Source: Alphaproteobacteria bacterium | GTDB taxonomy: Bacteria > Pseudomonadota > Alphaproteobacteria > Rhodobacterales > Rhodobacteraceae | NCBI GenBank assembly: GCA_030830465.1 | Contig: JAURMY010000086.1 | Coordinates: 1 to 16,447, forward strand | Reading direction: 5' to 3' | Length of the DNA: 16,447 bases | Part shown: positions 6,329 to 14,552 of the stretch, in pieces | Position numbering within the stretch: position 1 is the first letter of the stretch | Layout of the letters: every line of letters starts with the position of its first letter | Made by a program: the position numbers and the translations under genes | The notes under the pieces: generated by a model | What the model was told of the DNA's origin: nothing | Seen by the model: the letters and a program-made list of their open reading frames with translations, nothing else | Databases searched by the model: none

Positions 6329-7732
6329 ATGACAATCGAGTTTCTTCTGAACGGAGAGACCGTGCGGCTGGCAGGCGAGGCCTGTGACCGCACTCTGTTG
6401 GACTGGTTACGGGATTCCCGGAAACTGAAAGGCACGAAAGAGGGCTGCAACGAAGGCGATTGCGGGGCTTGTACCGTGATGGTTGCATCGCTTGCGGCTG
6501 ACGGCGTGACCTATCAGGCCCAGAACGCCTGCATCCTTTTTCTGCCGCAGTTGCACGGCAAGGCGGTGCGCACGGTGGAAGGTTTGACCGGTCCGGGTGG
6601 CGAAATGCACCCGGTTCAGACGGCGATGGTCGAACATCACGGCAGCCAATGCGGGTTTTGCACGCCGGGATTTGTGATGTCTCTGGCCGCGGCGCATCAG
6701 AACGGTTTCAACGACCATGACGATGTGCTGGCCGGCAATCTGTGCCGCTGCACCGGCTACGCGCCGATCATCCGTGCGGCCGAGGCGGCGGCCGGTTTGC
6801 CCAAGGCCGCCTGGCTCGACGACACCCGGGCCTTGAAGGCCATGGCCGGGCTTGAAGCGTTGCGCGACGATCGGGTTTACGCGCCGAGAACCCTGAAAGA
6901 CTTTGCCACCTATTACCTTGAAAACCCGGATGCGACGATTGTCGGCGGGGCGACCGATGTGGGGCTTTGGGTGACCAAACGCTTGGTCGAATTGAAGACG
7001 ATGCTGTTAACAGCGCCTGTCGCGGAAATGCGCGATATCCGCGTGGACGAGCAATTCATTCGAATCGGCGCGGCGGTCACCCTGACGGAATTGCAGGACG
7101 TGATCGCCCATTGCCACCCGGATTTCGCGGAAATGATCCGCCGCTACGGATCGACGCAAGTGCGCAACGCGGCGACAATCGGCGGCAATATCGCCAATGG
7201 CTCGCCCATCGGGGATGGCCCACCGGCGCTGATCGCGCTTGGGGCGGTGTTGCATTTGCGGCGCGGGACAACGACGCGTGACCTGCCGCTGGAGGGTTTC
7301 TTTGTCTCTTATGGCAAGCAGGACCGGTTGGCGGGCGAGTTTGTCGAGGCGGTTTCGATTCCGCGTCAGGCGGATCAGTTGAAATGCTACAAGATTTCCA
7401 AACGCTTTGATCAGGATATTTCCGCCGTCTGCGGCTGTTTCAATATCACGGTCGAGGACGGATTTGTGACAGCTGCACGGATTGCCTTTGGCGGCATGGC
7501 GGCAACCCCGATGCGGGCGGAAACCGTTGAAAAGGCTTTGATCGGCAACCCCTGGACGGAACAGGTTGTTCTGGCGGCGGTTCCGGGCTTTGCCAGGGAT
7601 TTCACCCCGATTGACGATATGCGCGCCTCGAGCCGGTACCGGCTGACGGTGGCCGGCAATCTGTTGCGGCGCTGCCTGACCGAAAGCCAACTGGGGCCGC
7701 GCTTTACCCGCGTGCAGGAGGTGCGGGCATGA
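6329..7732 (+). CDS. xdhA: Xanthine dehydrogenase small subunit (2Fe-2S and FAD)
   Basis: 467 aa subunit that passes electrons from the molybdenum site through two [2Fe-2S] clusters to FAD and then NAD+. The N-terminal plant-type ferredoxin domain has C40, C45 and C48 (EGCNEGDCGACTV) and C68. The second cluster domain has C108 and C111 (QCGFCTPGF) and C139 and C141 (NLCRCTGYAP). The FAD domain follows, with TIVGGATDVGLW (203-214) and ATIGGNIANGSPIGDGPP (282-299), then a CO dehydrogenase flavoprotein C-terminal domain. All eight cluster cysteines are present. Length matches Rhodobacter XdhA. The Shine-Dalgarno is weak (GAGAAGG about 16 nt upstream). It is the first gene of a tightly packed operon and overlaps xdhB by 4 nt (ATGA). 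It should act in the cytoplasm as an (XdhA-XdhB)2 complex. Confidence 0.96.
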   Translation: MTIEFLLNGETVRLAGEACDRTLLDWLRDSRKLKGTKEGCNEGDCGACTVMVASLAADGVTYQAQNACILFLPQLHGKAVRTVEGLTGPGGEMHPVQTAMVEHHGSQCGFCTPGFVMSLAAAHQNGFNDHDDVLAGNLCRCTGYAPIIRAAEAAAGLPKAAWLDDTRALKAMAGLEALRDDRVYAPRTLKDFATYYLENPDATIVGGATDVGLWVTKRLVELKTMLLTAPVAEMRDIRVDEQFIRIGAAVTLTELQDVIAHCHPDFAEMIRRYGSTQVRNAATIGGNIANGSPIGDGPPALIALGAVLHLRRGTTTRDLPLEGFFVSYGKQDRLAGEFVEAVSIPRQADQLKCYKISKRFDQDISAVCGCFNITVEDGFVTAARIAFGGMAATPMRAETVEKALIGNPWTEQVVLAAVPGFARDFTPIDDMRASSRYRLTVAGNLLRRCLTESQLGPRFTRVQEVRA

Positions 7733-10038
7733 GCGTCGGCCGGACTTTGACCCATGATGCGGCGCGGTTGCATGTTTCGGGCGCCGCGCGTTACGTCGAT
7801 GACATGCCGGTTCCCGCCGACTGCCTGCATCTGGCCTTTGGCCTGTCAACCGAGGCGAAAGGCACGATCGAGACGATGGACCTGAGCGCGGTTCGCGCGG
7901 CCGGGGGCGTGGTCGCCGTTCTGACAGCACAGGACCTTCCGGGTGCCAATGATGTGTCCCCCTCGGTGCATGATGAGCCTTTGTTGTCGGACGGAAAAGT
8001 TCATTACGTCGGCCAACCGGTGTTTCTGGTGATCGCCACCAGCCATCTTGCGGCGCGCAAGGCGGCGCGGCTGGGCAAGATCACCTATCGCAGCGAACCG
8101 GCGCTGTTGGGGTTTGACGACGCCATCGCGGCCAATTCCTGTTTTGAAAAGCCGCTTCAGTTTCTGAAGGGCGCCCCCGAAAAGGCGATTGCTGCGGCCC
8201 CCCGGCGGGTTCAGGGCCGGATCGAGATGGGCGGGCAGGAACACTTTTATCTTGAAGGTCAGGTCTCATTGGCGTTGCCGCAGGAAAACGGCGATATGTT
8301 GGTCCATGCCTCGACCCAGCACCCGACCGAAATCCAGCACAAAGTGTCCGAGGCGCTGAATGTGCCGTTTAACGCCGTGCGGGTCGAAATTCGCCGGATG
8401 GGTGGTGGTTTTGGCGGCAAGGAAAGCCAGGGCAATGCGCTGGCCGTGTCCTGTGCCGTCGCCGCGCAGGTGACCGGGCGGCCTTGCAAGATGCGCTATG
8501 ACCGTGATGACGATATGGTCATCACCGGCAAGAGGCATGAATTCAGGATCGACTATGAGGCCGGTTTTGACGCCGATGGACGGATATTGGGCGTGTCCTT
8601 TGTCCAATATGCCCGCTGTGGCTGGGCGCAGGATTTGTCATTGCCGGTGGCTGACCGGGCGATGCTGCACGCGGACAACGCCTATCACCTGCCCCATGCC
8701 CGGATCGTTTCGCACCGGTTGAAGACCAACACCGTCAGCAACACCGCCTATCGCGGTTTTGGCGGGCCGCAGGGTGTGGTCGGGATCGAGCGGGTGATCG
8801 ACCATATCGCGCATGATCTGGGCAAGGACCCGGCTGATATCCGGCAGGTGAATTACTATAAATCGATCAAGGCGAAGGCCAAGGAAACCACCCCCTATCA
8901 TATGGAGGTGACCGACAGCGTCATCCGCGAGATCACGGCGGACCTTTTGAAATCGTCGGACTATGCCGCGCGGCGTGCGGATATTGCGGCCTTTAACGCG
9001 CGCAATCCGGTCCTGAAGCGCGGCATCGCGCTGACGCCGGTCAAATTCGGCATCTCTTTTACCCTGACCTTCCTTAATCAGGCCGGGGCATTGGTGCATG
9101 TCTATGCCGACGGGTCCATTCATGTGAACCATGGCGGCACCGAAATGGGCCAGGGCCTGTTCACCAAGGTGGCGCAGGTGGCCGCCGATGCGTTCGGGGT
9201 GGAAATTGAACGGATCAAGATCACGGCGACCGATACGGCCAAGGTCCCCAACACCTCGGCCACGGCGGCCTCAAGCGGTTCGGATCTGAACGGCATGGCG
9301 GTGCGGGCGGCCTGTGATCAGATCAGGAACCGGCTTGTGGTGTTCATGAAGGAAAAGCACGGCGACAAAAACTCGCTGGTGACTTTCGAAGACGGCCGCG
9401 TGACAGTGGATGTCAAGGAATTTGATTTCGCCGAAGTCGTGGCCGACGCCTATCGCAACCGGATTTCCCTGTCTTCGACCGGGTTTTACGCGACCCCGGA
9501 TATCGAATGGGACCGGATCAAGGGGCGCGGTCGGCCGTTTTACTATTTTGCCTATGGCGCGGCGGTCACCGAGGTTGTGGTGGACACGCTGACCGGTGAG
9601 AACCGCATCCTGCGTGCGGATATCCTGCATGACGTGGGGCGGTCGATCAATCCGGCGATTGATCTTGGCCAGATCGAGGGCGGCTATGTGCAGGGCGCCG
9701 GCTGGCTGACCACGGAGGAACTGGTCTGGGACGCCAAAGGGCGGCTGATGACCCATGCACCCTCGACCTACAAAATTCCGGCCTGTTCGGACCGGCCCGA
9801 GATTTTCAATGTCCGGCTGTGGGAGCGGGGGCTTAACCCGGCCAAGACGATCTATCGGTCCAAGGCTGTGGGCGAGCCGCCTTTCATGCTGGGCATTTCC
9901 GCCTTTCTGGCGCTGTCGGATGCCATTTCTGCCTGCGGTGACGGCAGCCGCTATGTCGCACTGAACGCGCCCGCGACGGCCGAACGGGTGTTGTTTGCGG
10001 TGGAAGATCAGCGCAAGGGGGCGGGCAATGGCGTTTGA
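7729..10038 (+). CDS. xdhB: Xanthine dehydrogenase large subunit (molybdopterin-binding)
   Basis: 769 aa catalytic subunit that binds the molybdenum cofactor and oxidises hypoxanthine to xanthine and xanthine to urate. Visible: the molybdenum-site loop GGQEHFYLEGQ (168-178); GGGFGGKES (225-233) with E232; R310 in VADRAMLHADN; AYRGFGGPQG (340-349); GTEMGQGLFTKVAQ (470-483); and the catalytic glutamate E716 in VGEPPFMLG. E232 and R310 match the purine-positioning residues of Rhodobacter capsulatus XdhB and bovine E802 and R880. That supports true xanthine dehydrogenase over an aldehyde oxidase or CO dehydrogenase. It starts at the ATG overlapping the xdhA stop and overlaps xdhC by 11 nt. Confidence 0.97.
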   Translation: MSVGRTLTHDAARLHVSGAARYVDDMPVPADCLHLAFGLSTEAKGTIETMDLSAVRAAGGVVAVLTAQDLPGANDVSPSVHDEPLLSDGKVHYVGQPVFLVIATSHLAARKAARLGKITYRSEPALLGFDDAIAANSCFEKPLQFLKGAPEKAIAAAPRRVQGRIEMGGQEHFYLEGQVSLALPQENGDMLVHASTQHPTEIQHKVSEALNVPFNAVRVEIRRMGGGFGGKESQGNALAVSCAVAAQVTGRPCKMRYDRDDDMVITGKRHEFRIDYEAGFDADGRILGVSFVQYARCGWAQDLSLPVADRAMLHADNAYHLPHARIVSHRLKTNTVSNTAYRGFGGPQGVVGIERVIDHIAHDLGKDPADIRQVNYYKSIKAKAKETTPYHMEVTDSVIREITADLLKSSDYAARRADIAAFNARNPVLKRGIALTPVKFGISFTLTFLNQAGALVHVYADGSIHVNHGGTEMGQGLFTKVAQVAADAFGVEIERIKITATDTAKVPNTSATAASSGSDLNGMAVRAACDQIRNRLVVFMKEKHGDKNSLVTFEDGRVTVDVKEFDFAEVVADAYRNRISLSSTGFYATPDIEWDRIKGRGRPFYYFAYGAAVTEVVVDTLTGENRILRADILHDVGRSINPAIDLGQIEGGYVQGAGWLTTEELVWDAKGRLMTHAPSTYKIPACSDRPEIFNVRLWERGLNPAKTIYRSKAVGEPPFMLGISAFLALSDAISACGDGSRYVALNAPATAERVLFAVEDQRKGAGNGV

Positions 10039-11002
10039 TCTGGCCCGGCTTCAACAGGCCATCGACCGGCACGGGCCGGTGGTGCGGATTGTTGTGGCCG
10101 ATGTAAAAGGCTCCGCCCCTCGGGAAACCGGCACGGCCATGCTGGTCTGGGCTGACGGGCAAAGCGGCACGATCGGCGGCGGGGCGCTGGAATTTGAAGC
10201 GGTGAACGCGGCGCGGCGGCAATTGTCGGACGGGCGGGTCCGGCATTTGGCGCAGATCCCGCTTGGCCCTGCGCTGGGGCAATGTTGCGGCGGCGCGGTT
10301 GCGCTGCTGAGTGAGGTTTTTACCGCCGGGGATCTTGGCGAGTTGCAGCGGTTGGCGCGCGCGGCCCTTCCCTTCTGTCGCCCGGCCCAAACCGGTGAAG
10401 CCCCCGCGCCCCTTGCGGTGACGCGGATTCTCAACGCGGCCCGCGCGCAGGGGGTGACACCCGAAAGCGGGCTTGTCGCGGGCTGGATGATCGAAGCCTT
10501 CGCGCCCGCCGCCAGACCGCTTTGGATCTATGGCGCCGGCCATGTGGGCCGGGCCTTGGTGCAGGTTCTGGCGCCGCTTGGCTATGATATCTGCTGGGTG
10601 GACACCCACGCGAACCGGTTTCCGGCCGACATGCCCGAAAACGTCAGCCCGATGATCGCCAGCGATCCGGCCAGAGCCGTGGAATTTGCCCCGGCTGCGG
10701 CGCGGCATCTGATCCTGACATTTTCCCACGCGATTGACCTTGATATCTGCCACCGCCTGTTGTCGCGCGACTTTCTGAGTGCGGGGCTGATCGGATCGGC
10801 CACCAAATGGGCCCGTTTCCAAAGCCGTCTGGCAGCACTGGGCCACAGCCCCGCGCGGATCGCGGAAATCGCCTGCCCCATCGGCCTGCCGGAACTGGGC
10901 AAAGCCCCCGAAGCCATTGCCGTAGGGGTTGCAACTACGCTATTGATGCAAGACGCCGCCCGCAGGGCCAGTCCGGATATTGTAAAGGACATCGCTATAT
11001 GA
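10028..11002 (+). CDS. xdhC: Xanthine dehydrogenase maturation chaperone XdhC
   Basis: 324 aa protein that binds molybdenum cofactor, promotes its sulfuration and delivers it to XdhB; it is not part of the final enzyme. The XdhC/CoxI N-terminal domain shows GSAPRETGT (28-36) and GQCCGG (84-89, with the conserved cysteine). The C-terminal Rossmann domain begins at LWIYGAGHVG (165-174). The ATG at 10028 was chosen because a purine-rich AAGGGGG lies just upstream and it gives the usual short MAFDLARL start; an in-frame upstream start at 9995 would lie deep inside xdhB. Its stop overlaps the start of the ABC ATPase (ATGA at 10999-11002), which ties the enzyme genes to the transporter genes. Confidence 0.94.
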   Translation: MAFDLARLQQAIDRHGPVVRIVVADVKGSAPRETGTAMLVWADGQSGTIGGGALEFEAVNAARRQLSDGRVRHLAQIPLGPALGQCCGGAVALLSEVFTAGDLGELQRLARAALPFCRPAQTGEAPAPLAVTRILNAARAQGVTPESGLVAGWMIEAFAPAARPLWIYGAGHVGRALVQVLAPLGYDICWVDTHANRFPADMPENVSPMIASDPARAVEFAPAAARHLILTFSHAIDLDICHRLLSRDFLSAGLIGSATKWARFQSRLAALGHSPARIAEIACPIGLPELGKAPEAIAVGVATTLLMQDAARRASPDIVKDIAI

Positions 11003-12510
11003 CCGCGCTCCTGACTGTGAATGGATTGACCAAGGCCTATCCCGGCGTCGTTGCCAATGATGATGTCAGTTTTGAAGTTCAGGCCGGAGAGGTTCACGCC
11101 CTTTTGGGGGAAAACGGGGCCGGCAAGTCCACCTTGGTCAAGATGATCTACGGACTGGTGCGGCCTGACGCAGGCACGATGGCCCTGAACGGCGTGCCCT
11201 ATCATCCGGCCGAGCCGCGCGCGGCACGTGCCGCAGGCGTTGCGATGGTGTTTCAGCATTTTTCCTTGTTTGACGCGTTGACGGTGGCGGAAAACATCAC
11301 GCTGGGCATGGAAAACGCACCGTCCCGCAGCGAGCTTTCGCAACGTATCCGCGAAGTGTCGACGGCCTATAAACTGCCATTGGACCCGCACCGGATCATT
11401 GGCGATTTGTCGGTGGGCGAACGCCAGCGGGTCGAGATCATCCGCTGCCTGTTGCAGAACCCGAAATTGCTGATCATGGACGAGCCGACCTCGGTTCTGA
11501 CACCGCAAGAGGTTGATATTCTGTTTGAAACCCTGATCCGGCTGAAAAACGAAGGCACCTCGATCCTTTATATTTCCCACAAGCTTGAGGAAATCCGCAC
11601 CCTGTGTAACCACGCGACGATCCTGCGGCTTGGCAAAGTGGTGGACAGCTGCGTGCCCGCCGAACAGACCGCGCGAAAGCTGGCCGAAATGATGGTGGGC
11701 GCCTCGTTCCACGCGCCGGCGAAAAAGAACCTGCATCCCGGGCCCGCGGTTCTGGAACTGGAGGGGCTGAGCCTGAAATCCAAGAACCCGTTCGGCACGA
11801 CACTGAAAGACATCAACCTGACAGTGCGCTCGGGCGAGGTGATGGGCATTGGCGGAGTTGCGGGCAACGGACAGGATGAACTGCTGCTGGCACTCAGCGG
11901 CGAAAACACCGTTGCCGGGCCGATGATCCGCGTCAACGGGGCCGAAGTTGGCAGGCTGGGGCCGAATGAGCGCCGCAAGATCGGTATGCTGGCCGCCCCG
12001 GAAGAACGGCTGGGCCACGCCGCAGCGCCGGATATGTCGCTGACGGAAAACGCGCTGCTGACCGGCAATGTGCGGCAACATCTTTCCACAGCCGGGTTCC
12101 TGCGCTGGGGCGAAGCGCGGGGTTTTGCCCGCGCCATCGTTGAACGGTTTGATGTGCGCACACCGGGGATCGGCAATGCGGCGCGGTCGCTGTCGGGTGG
12201 CAATCTGCAAAAGTTTGTGATTGGCCGCGAGATCCTGCAAAACCCCAAGGTTCTTGTGGTGAACCAGCCGACCTGGGGTGTGGACGCCGCCGCCGCCGCT
12301 GCCATCCGGCAGGCGCTGATGACGCTGGCCGAGGAAGGGGCAGCGGTGATCGTGGTCAGTCAGGATCTGGACGAGCTTTTGGAAATTTCCGACCGGCTGG
12401 CGGTTCTGAACGAAGGACGGCTGACGCAACCACGCGAAACCGCCGATTTGTCGATGGAAGATATCGGCCTGATGATGGGCGGGATGGAGGCGGAAAATGT
12501 TCCAGCTTGA
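10999..12510 (+). CDS. ABC transporter ATP-binding protein, BMP/nucleoside type (two ATPase domains)
   Basis: 503 aa with two tandem nucleotide-binding domains, like YufO/NupO and sugar-type importers. Domain 1 is complete: Walker A GENGAGKS (37-44), Q-loop Q86, signature LSVGE (137-141), Walker B LLIMDE (157-162), switch H194. Domain 2 keeps the signature LSGGN (398-402) but is degenerate elsewhere. Its P-loop region GIGGVAGNGQDE (283-294) lacks the lysine, the Walker B end reads VVNQPTWGVD, and the switch position reads SQD. One competent and one degraded site is usual for this family. The start at 10999 overlaps the xdhC stop; its own stop lies 14 nt inside the next permease gene. It likely powers purine nucleoside or base uptake; the substrate is inferred from neighbours and family. 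Confidence 0.93.
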   Translation: MTALLTVNGLTKAYPGVVANDDVSFEVQAGEVHALLGENGAGKSTLVKMIYGLVRPDAGTMALNGVPYHPAEPRAARAAGVAMVFQHFSLFDALTVAENITLGMENAPSRSELSQRIREVSTAYKLPLDPHRIIGDLSVGERQRVEIIRCLLQNPKLLIMDEPTSVLTPQEVDILFETLIRLKNEGTSILYISHKLEEIRTLCNHATILRLGKVVDSCVPAEQTARKLAEMMVGASFHAPAKKNLHPGPAVLELEGLSLKSKNPFGTTLKDINLTVRSGEVMGIGGVAGNGQDELLLALSGENTVAGPMIRVNGAEVGRLGPNERRKIGMLAAPEERLGHAAAPDMSLTENALLTGNVRQHLSTAGFLRWGEARGFARAIVERFDVRTPGIGNAARSLSGGNLQKFVIGREILQNPKVLVVNQPTWGVDAAAAAAIRQALMTLAEEGAAVIVVSQDLDELLEISDRLAVLNEGRLTQPRETADLSMEDIGLMMGGMEAENVPA

Positions 12511-13576
12511 AGCGCGGCCGCAAGTTTCAAAAACATGGGTGGTGCTGACGCCCATACTGGCCGTCGTCGCCACGATGATTGCCGGCGGGTTGCTGTTTGC
12601 GATGATGGGCAAGGACCCGGTGAAAGCGATCCAGCTGATTTTCTGGGACCCGGTTTTCGGCCAGTTCGCCAGCTATTCGCGCCCGCAATTGCTGGTCAAA
12701 GCCGGGCCGCTGATCCTGATCGCCATCGGCCTGAGCCTTGGGTTTCGCGCCGCGATCTGGAATATCGGGGCCGAGGGGCAATATATCATCGGTGCGATTT
12801 GCGGGGCGTCAGTGGCGCTGGCCTTTTACCCCGCCGACTATATCTATATCTTTCCGCTGATGATTGCGGCGGGCGCGCTGGGCGGGTTTTTATGGGCGAT
12901 GATCCCGGCGCTTTTGAAGATGCGCTTTGGCACCAATGAAATCCTGGTGTCGCTGATGCTGGTCTATGTGGCACAGGACATCCTGTCGACCGTGTCTTTC
13001 GGTATCCTGAAAAACCCCGAGGGGTTTGGCTTTCCCGGCAGCCGAAATCTGCAAAAATACCCGGCCGCCCACAATGCCGAACTGATCCCGAATTCCGGCA
13101 TGCACTGGGGTGTGATGGCGGCTTTTGTGGCGGTTATTCTGGCCTATATCCTGCTGCGCCGGCATCTGCTGGGCTTTCAGATCACCGTGACCGGACAGGC
13201 CCCGCGCGCGGCCCGTTTTGCCGGCGTCAACCCCGGCACCATGGCGGCGGTCTGTTTGGGAATTTCGGGCGCACTGGCAGGACTTGCCGGGATATTTGAG
13301 GTGTCCGGCCCCGGCGGGCAGATCACCGCCAGCTTCAATTCGGGCTATGGGTTCACCGCGATCATCGTGGCCTTTCTGGGCCGGTTGCATCCGGTTGGCA
13401 TCCTTCTGGCAGGGCTGTTGATGGCGTTGACCTATGTCGGCGGCGAACTGGCGCAGTTGTCGCTGGGCTTGCCTGCGGCGGCCATTCAGGCGTTTCAGGG
13501 CATGTTGCTGTTCTTCCTGCTGGCCTTTGACGTGCTGACCAATTTCAGACTTCGGATCGGGAGGGCGCGCGCATGA
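12497..13576 (+). CDS. ABC transporter permease 1, BMP/nucleoside type
   Basis: 359 aa inner-membrane protein with about eight to ten hydrophobic segments, for example about 13-37, 64-84, 94-112, 117-140, 148-170, 203-221, 247-268, 300-320 and 327-350. Family landmarks are WNIGAEGQYIIGA (88-100), FGTNEILVSLML (144-155) and the cytoplasmic coupling loop TVTGQAPRAARFAGVN (230-245). They match the larger permease (YufP/NupP-like) of BMP-dependent importers in the branched-chain amino acid/ribose permease superfamily. The ATG at 12497 has GGAGG 10-14 nt upstream and overlaps the ATPase gene by 14 nt. It overlaps permease 2 by 4 nt (ATGA). It probably pairs with permease 2 as a heterodimer. Substrate is not readable from the sequence. 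Confidence 0.92.
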   Translation: MFQLEARPQVSKTWVVLTPILAVVATMIAGGLLFAMMGKDPVKAIQLIFWDPVFGQFASYSRPQLLVKAGPLILIAIGLSLGFRAAIWNIGAEGQYIIGAICGASVALAFYPADYIYIFPLMIAAGALGGFLWAMIPALLKMRFGTNEILVSLMLVYVAQDILSTVSFGILKNPEGFGFPGSRNLQKYPAAHNAELIPNSGMHWGVMAAFVAVILAYILLRRHLLGFQITVTGQAPRAARFAGVNPGTMAAVCLGISGALAGLAGIFEVSGPGGQITASFNSGYGFTAIIVAFLGRLHPVGILLAGLLMALTYVGGELAQLSLGLPAAAIQAFQGMLLFFLLAFDVLTNFRLRIGRARA

Positions 13577-14505
13577 CCGTCGGCGGTATTGACCTTATCG
13601 TTTTGATCGCCTCGCTGATGGTGGCCTCAACCCCGATCCTGTTGGCCGCCTTGGGCGAACTGATCGCGGAAAAATCCGGGGTTCTGAACCTTGGCCTCGA
13701 GGGCATGATGATCGTTGGCGCGATTTGCGGCTTTATGATGTCGGTTGAAACCGGCAGCCCGGTTCTGGGCTTTCTGGCCTCGATGGTCGGCGGTGCCGTC
13801 ATGGCGCTGATCTTTGCCTTTCTGACGCAATATCTGCTGTCCAATCAGGTCGCCACTGGCCTTGCCCTGACTTTGTTTGGGCTGGGGCTGTCGGCGCTTC
13901 TGGGGCAGGGCTATCAGGGGATCAAACCGCCCCCGACCGCTAAACTGAACTTTGGGCCGCTGGCGGATATTCCCTATGTCGGGCCGATCCTGTTTCACCA
14001 TGACTGGGTTGTCTACGCCTCGTTGCTGCTGGTGTTCGCGGTCTGGTATTTCCTGCGCTTCACCCGTGGCGGACTTGTGCTGCGCGCGGTTGGCGAGGGT
14101 CACGACGCCGCCCACGCGCTGGGCTATCGGGTGGTTGTGATCCGGCTGTTCGCGCTGCTGTTCGGTGGGGCGCTGGCCGGGTTGGGCGGCGCCTATATCT
14201 CGCTTGTGCGGGTGCCGCAATGGACCGAGGGCATGACCGCCGGTGCCGGCTGGATCGCCCTGGCCATCGTGGTGTTTGCCGGCTGGCAACCGTGGCGGCT
14301 TTTGATCGGGGCCTATATTTTCGGCGGCGTGACGGTTTTGCAGTTGCGCCTGCAGGCCGCCGGTTACGCTATTCCGGTTCAGGTCTTGTCAATGGCACCC
14401 TATATCGTCACGATCCTTGTTCTGGTTTTCATTTCCGCGCGGCGCGGCAAAGGCAAAGACGGTGCCCCCGCCTCGCTTGGAAAAAGCTTTCACGCCTCAC
14501 ACTGA
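13573..14505 (+). CDS. ABC transporter permease 2, BMP/nucleoside type
   Basis: 310 aa, highly hydrophobic, the shorter partner permease (YufQ/NupQ-like). Landmarks: the N-terminal EKSGVLNLGLEGMMIVGA (33-50), typical of this subfamily, the coupling loop GLVLRAVGEGHDAAHALGYR, and GGALAGLGGAYISLVRVPQW near the C-terminal third. About eight to nine membrane segments can be picked out. It starts at the ATG overlapping the permease 1 stop. The C-terminal tail is polar (SARRGKGKDGAPAS). A 47-nt gap with a small GC hairpin and T-run separates it from the binding-protein gene. Together with the ATPase and permease 1 it forms the membrane core of the importer. Confidence 0.92.
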   Translation: MTVGGIDLIVLIASLMVASTPILLAALGELIAEKSGVLNLGLEGMMIVGAICGFMMSVETGSPVLGFLASMVGGAVMALIFAFLTQYLLSNQVATGLALTLFGLGLSALLGQGYQGIKPPPTAKLNFGPLADIPYVGPILFHHDWVVYASLLLVFAVWYFLRFTRGGLVLRAVGEGHDAAHALGYRVVVIRLFALLFGGALAGLGGAYISLVRVPQWTEGMTAGAGWIALAIVVFAGWQPWRLLIGAYIFGGVTVLQLRLQAAGYAIPVQVLSMAPYIVTILVLVFISARRGKGKDGAPASLGKSFHASH

Positions 14506-14518
14506 GGCAACCATCCCC

Positions 14519-14537
14519 GGGGAGATCGCCCCTTTTT
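14519..14537 (+). terminator. Possible weak intrinsic terminator or attenuator before the BMP gene
   Basis: GGGG (14519-14522) and CCCC (14529-14532) flank a 6-nt loop and are followed directly by five T residues. The stem is only 4 bp, so termination would be partial at best. It sits in the only real gap (47 nt) between permease 2 and the binding protein. It could alter the ratio of binding protein to membrane components or protect an mRNA end. An alternative CCCCGGGG self-palindrome overlaps it. Confidence 0.3.
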
Positions 14538-14552
14538 CAACAGGAGACTACA

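Noticed and set aside
10582..12612. A 676-codon open frame on the minus strand opposite xdhC and the ABC ATPase
   Set aside because: Its translation is rich in H, R, Q and P with no recognisable domain. It lies opposite strongly conserved genes, so it is a by-product of high-GC codon use.
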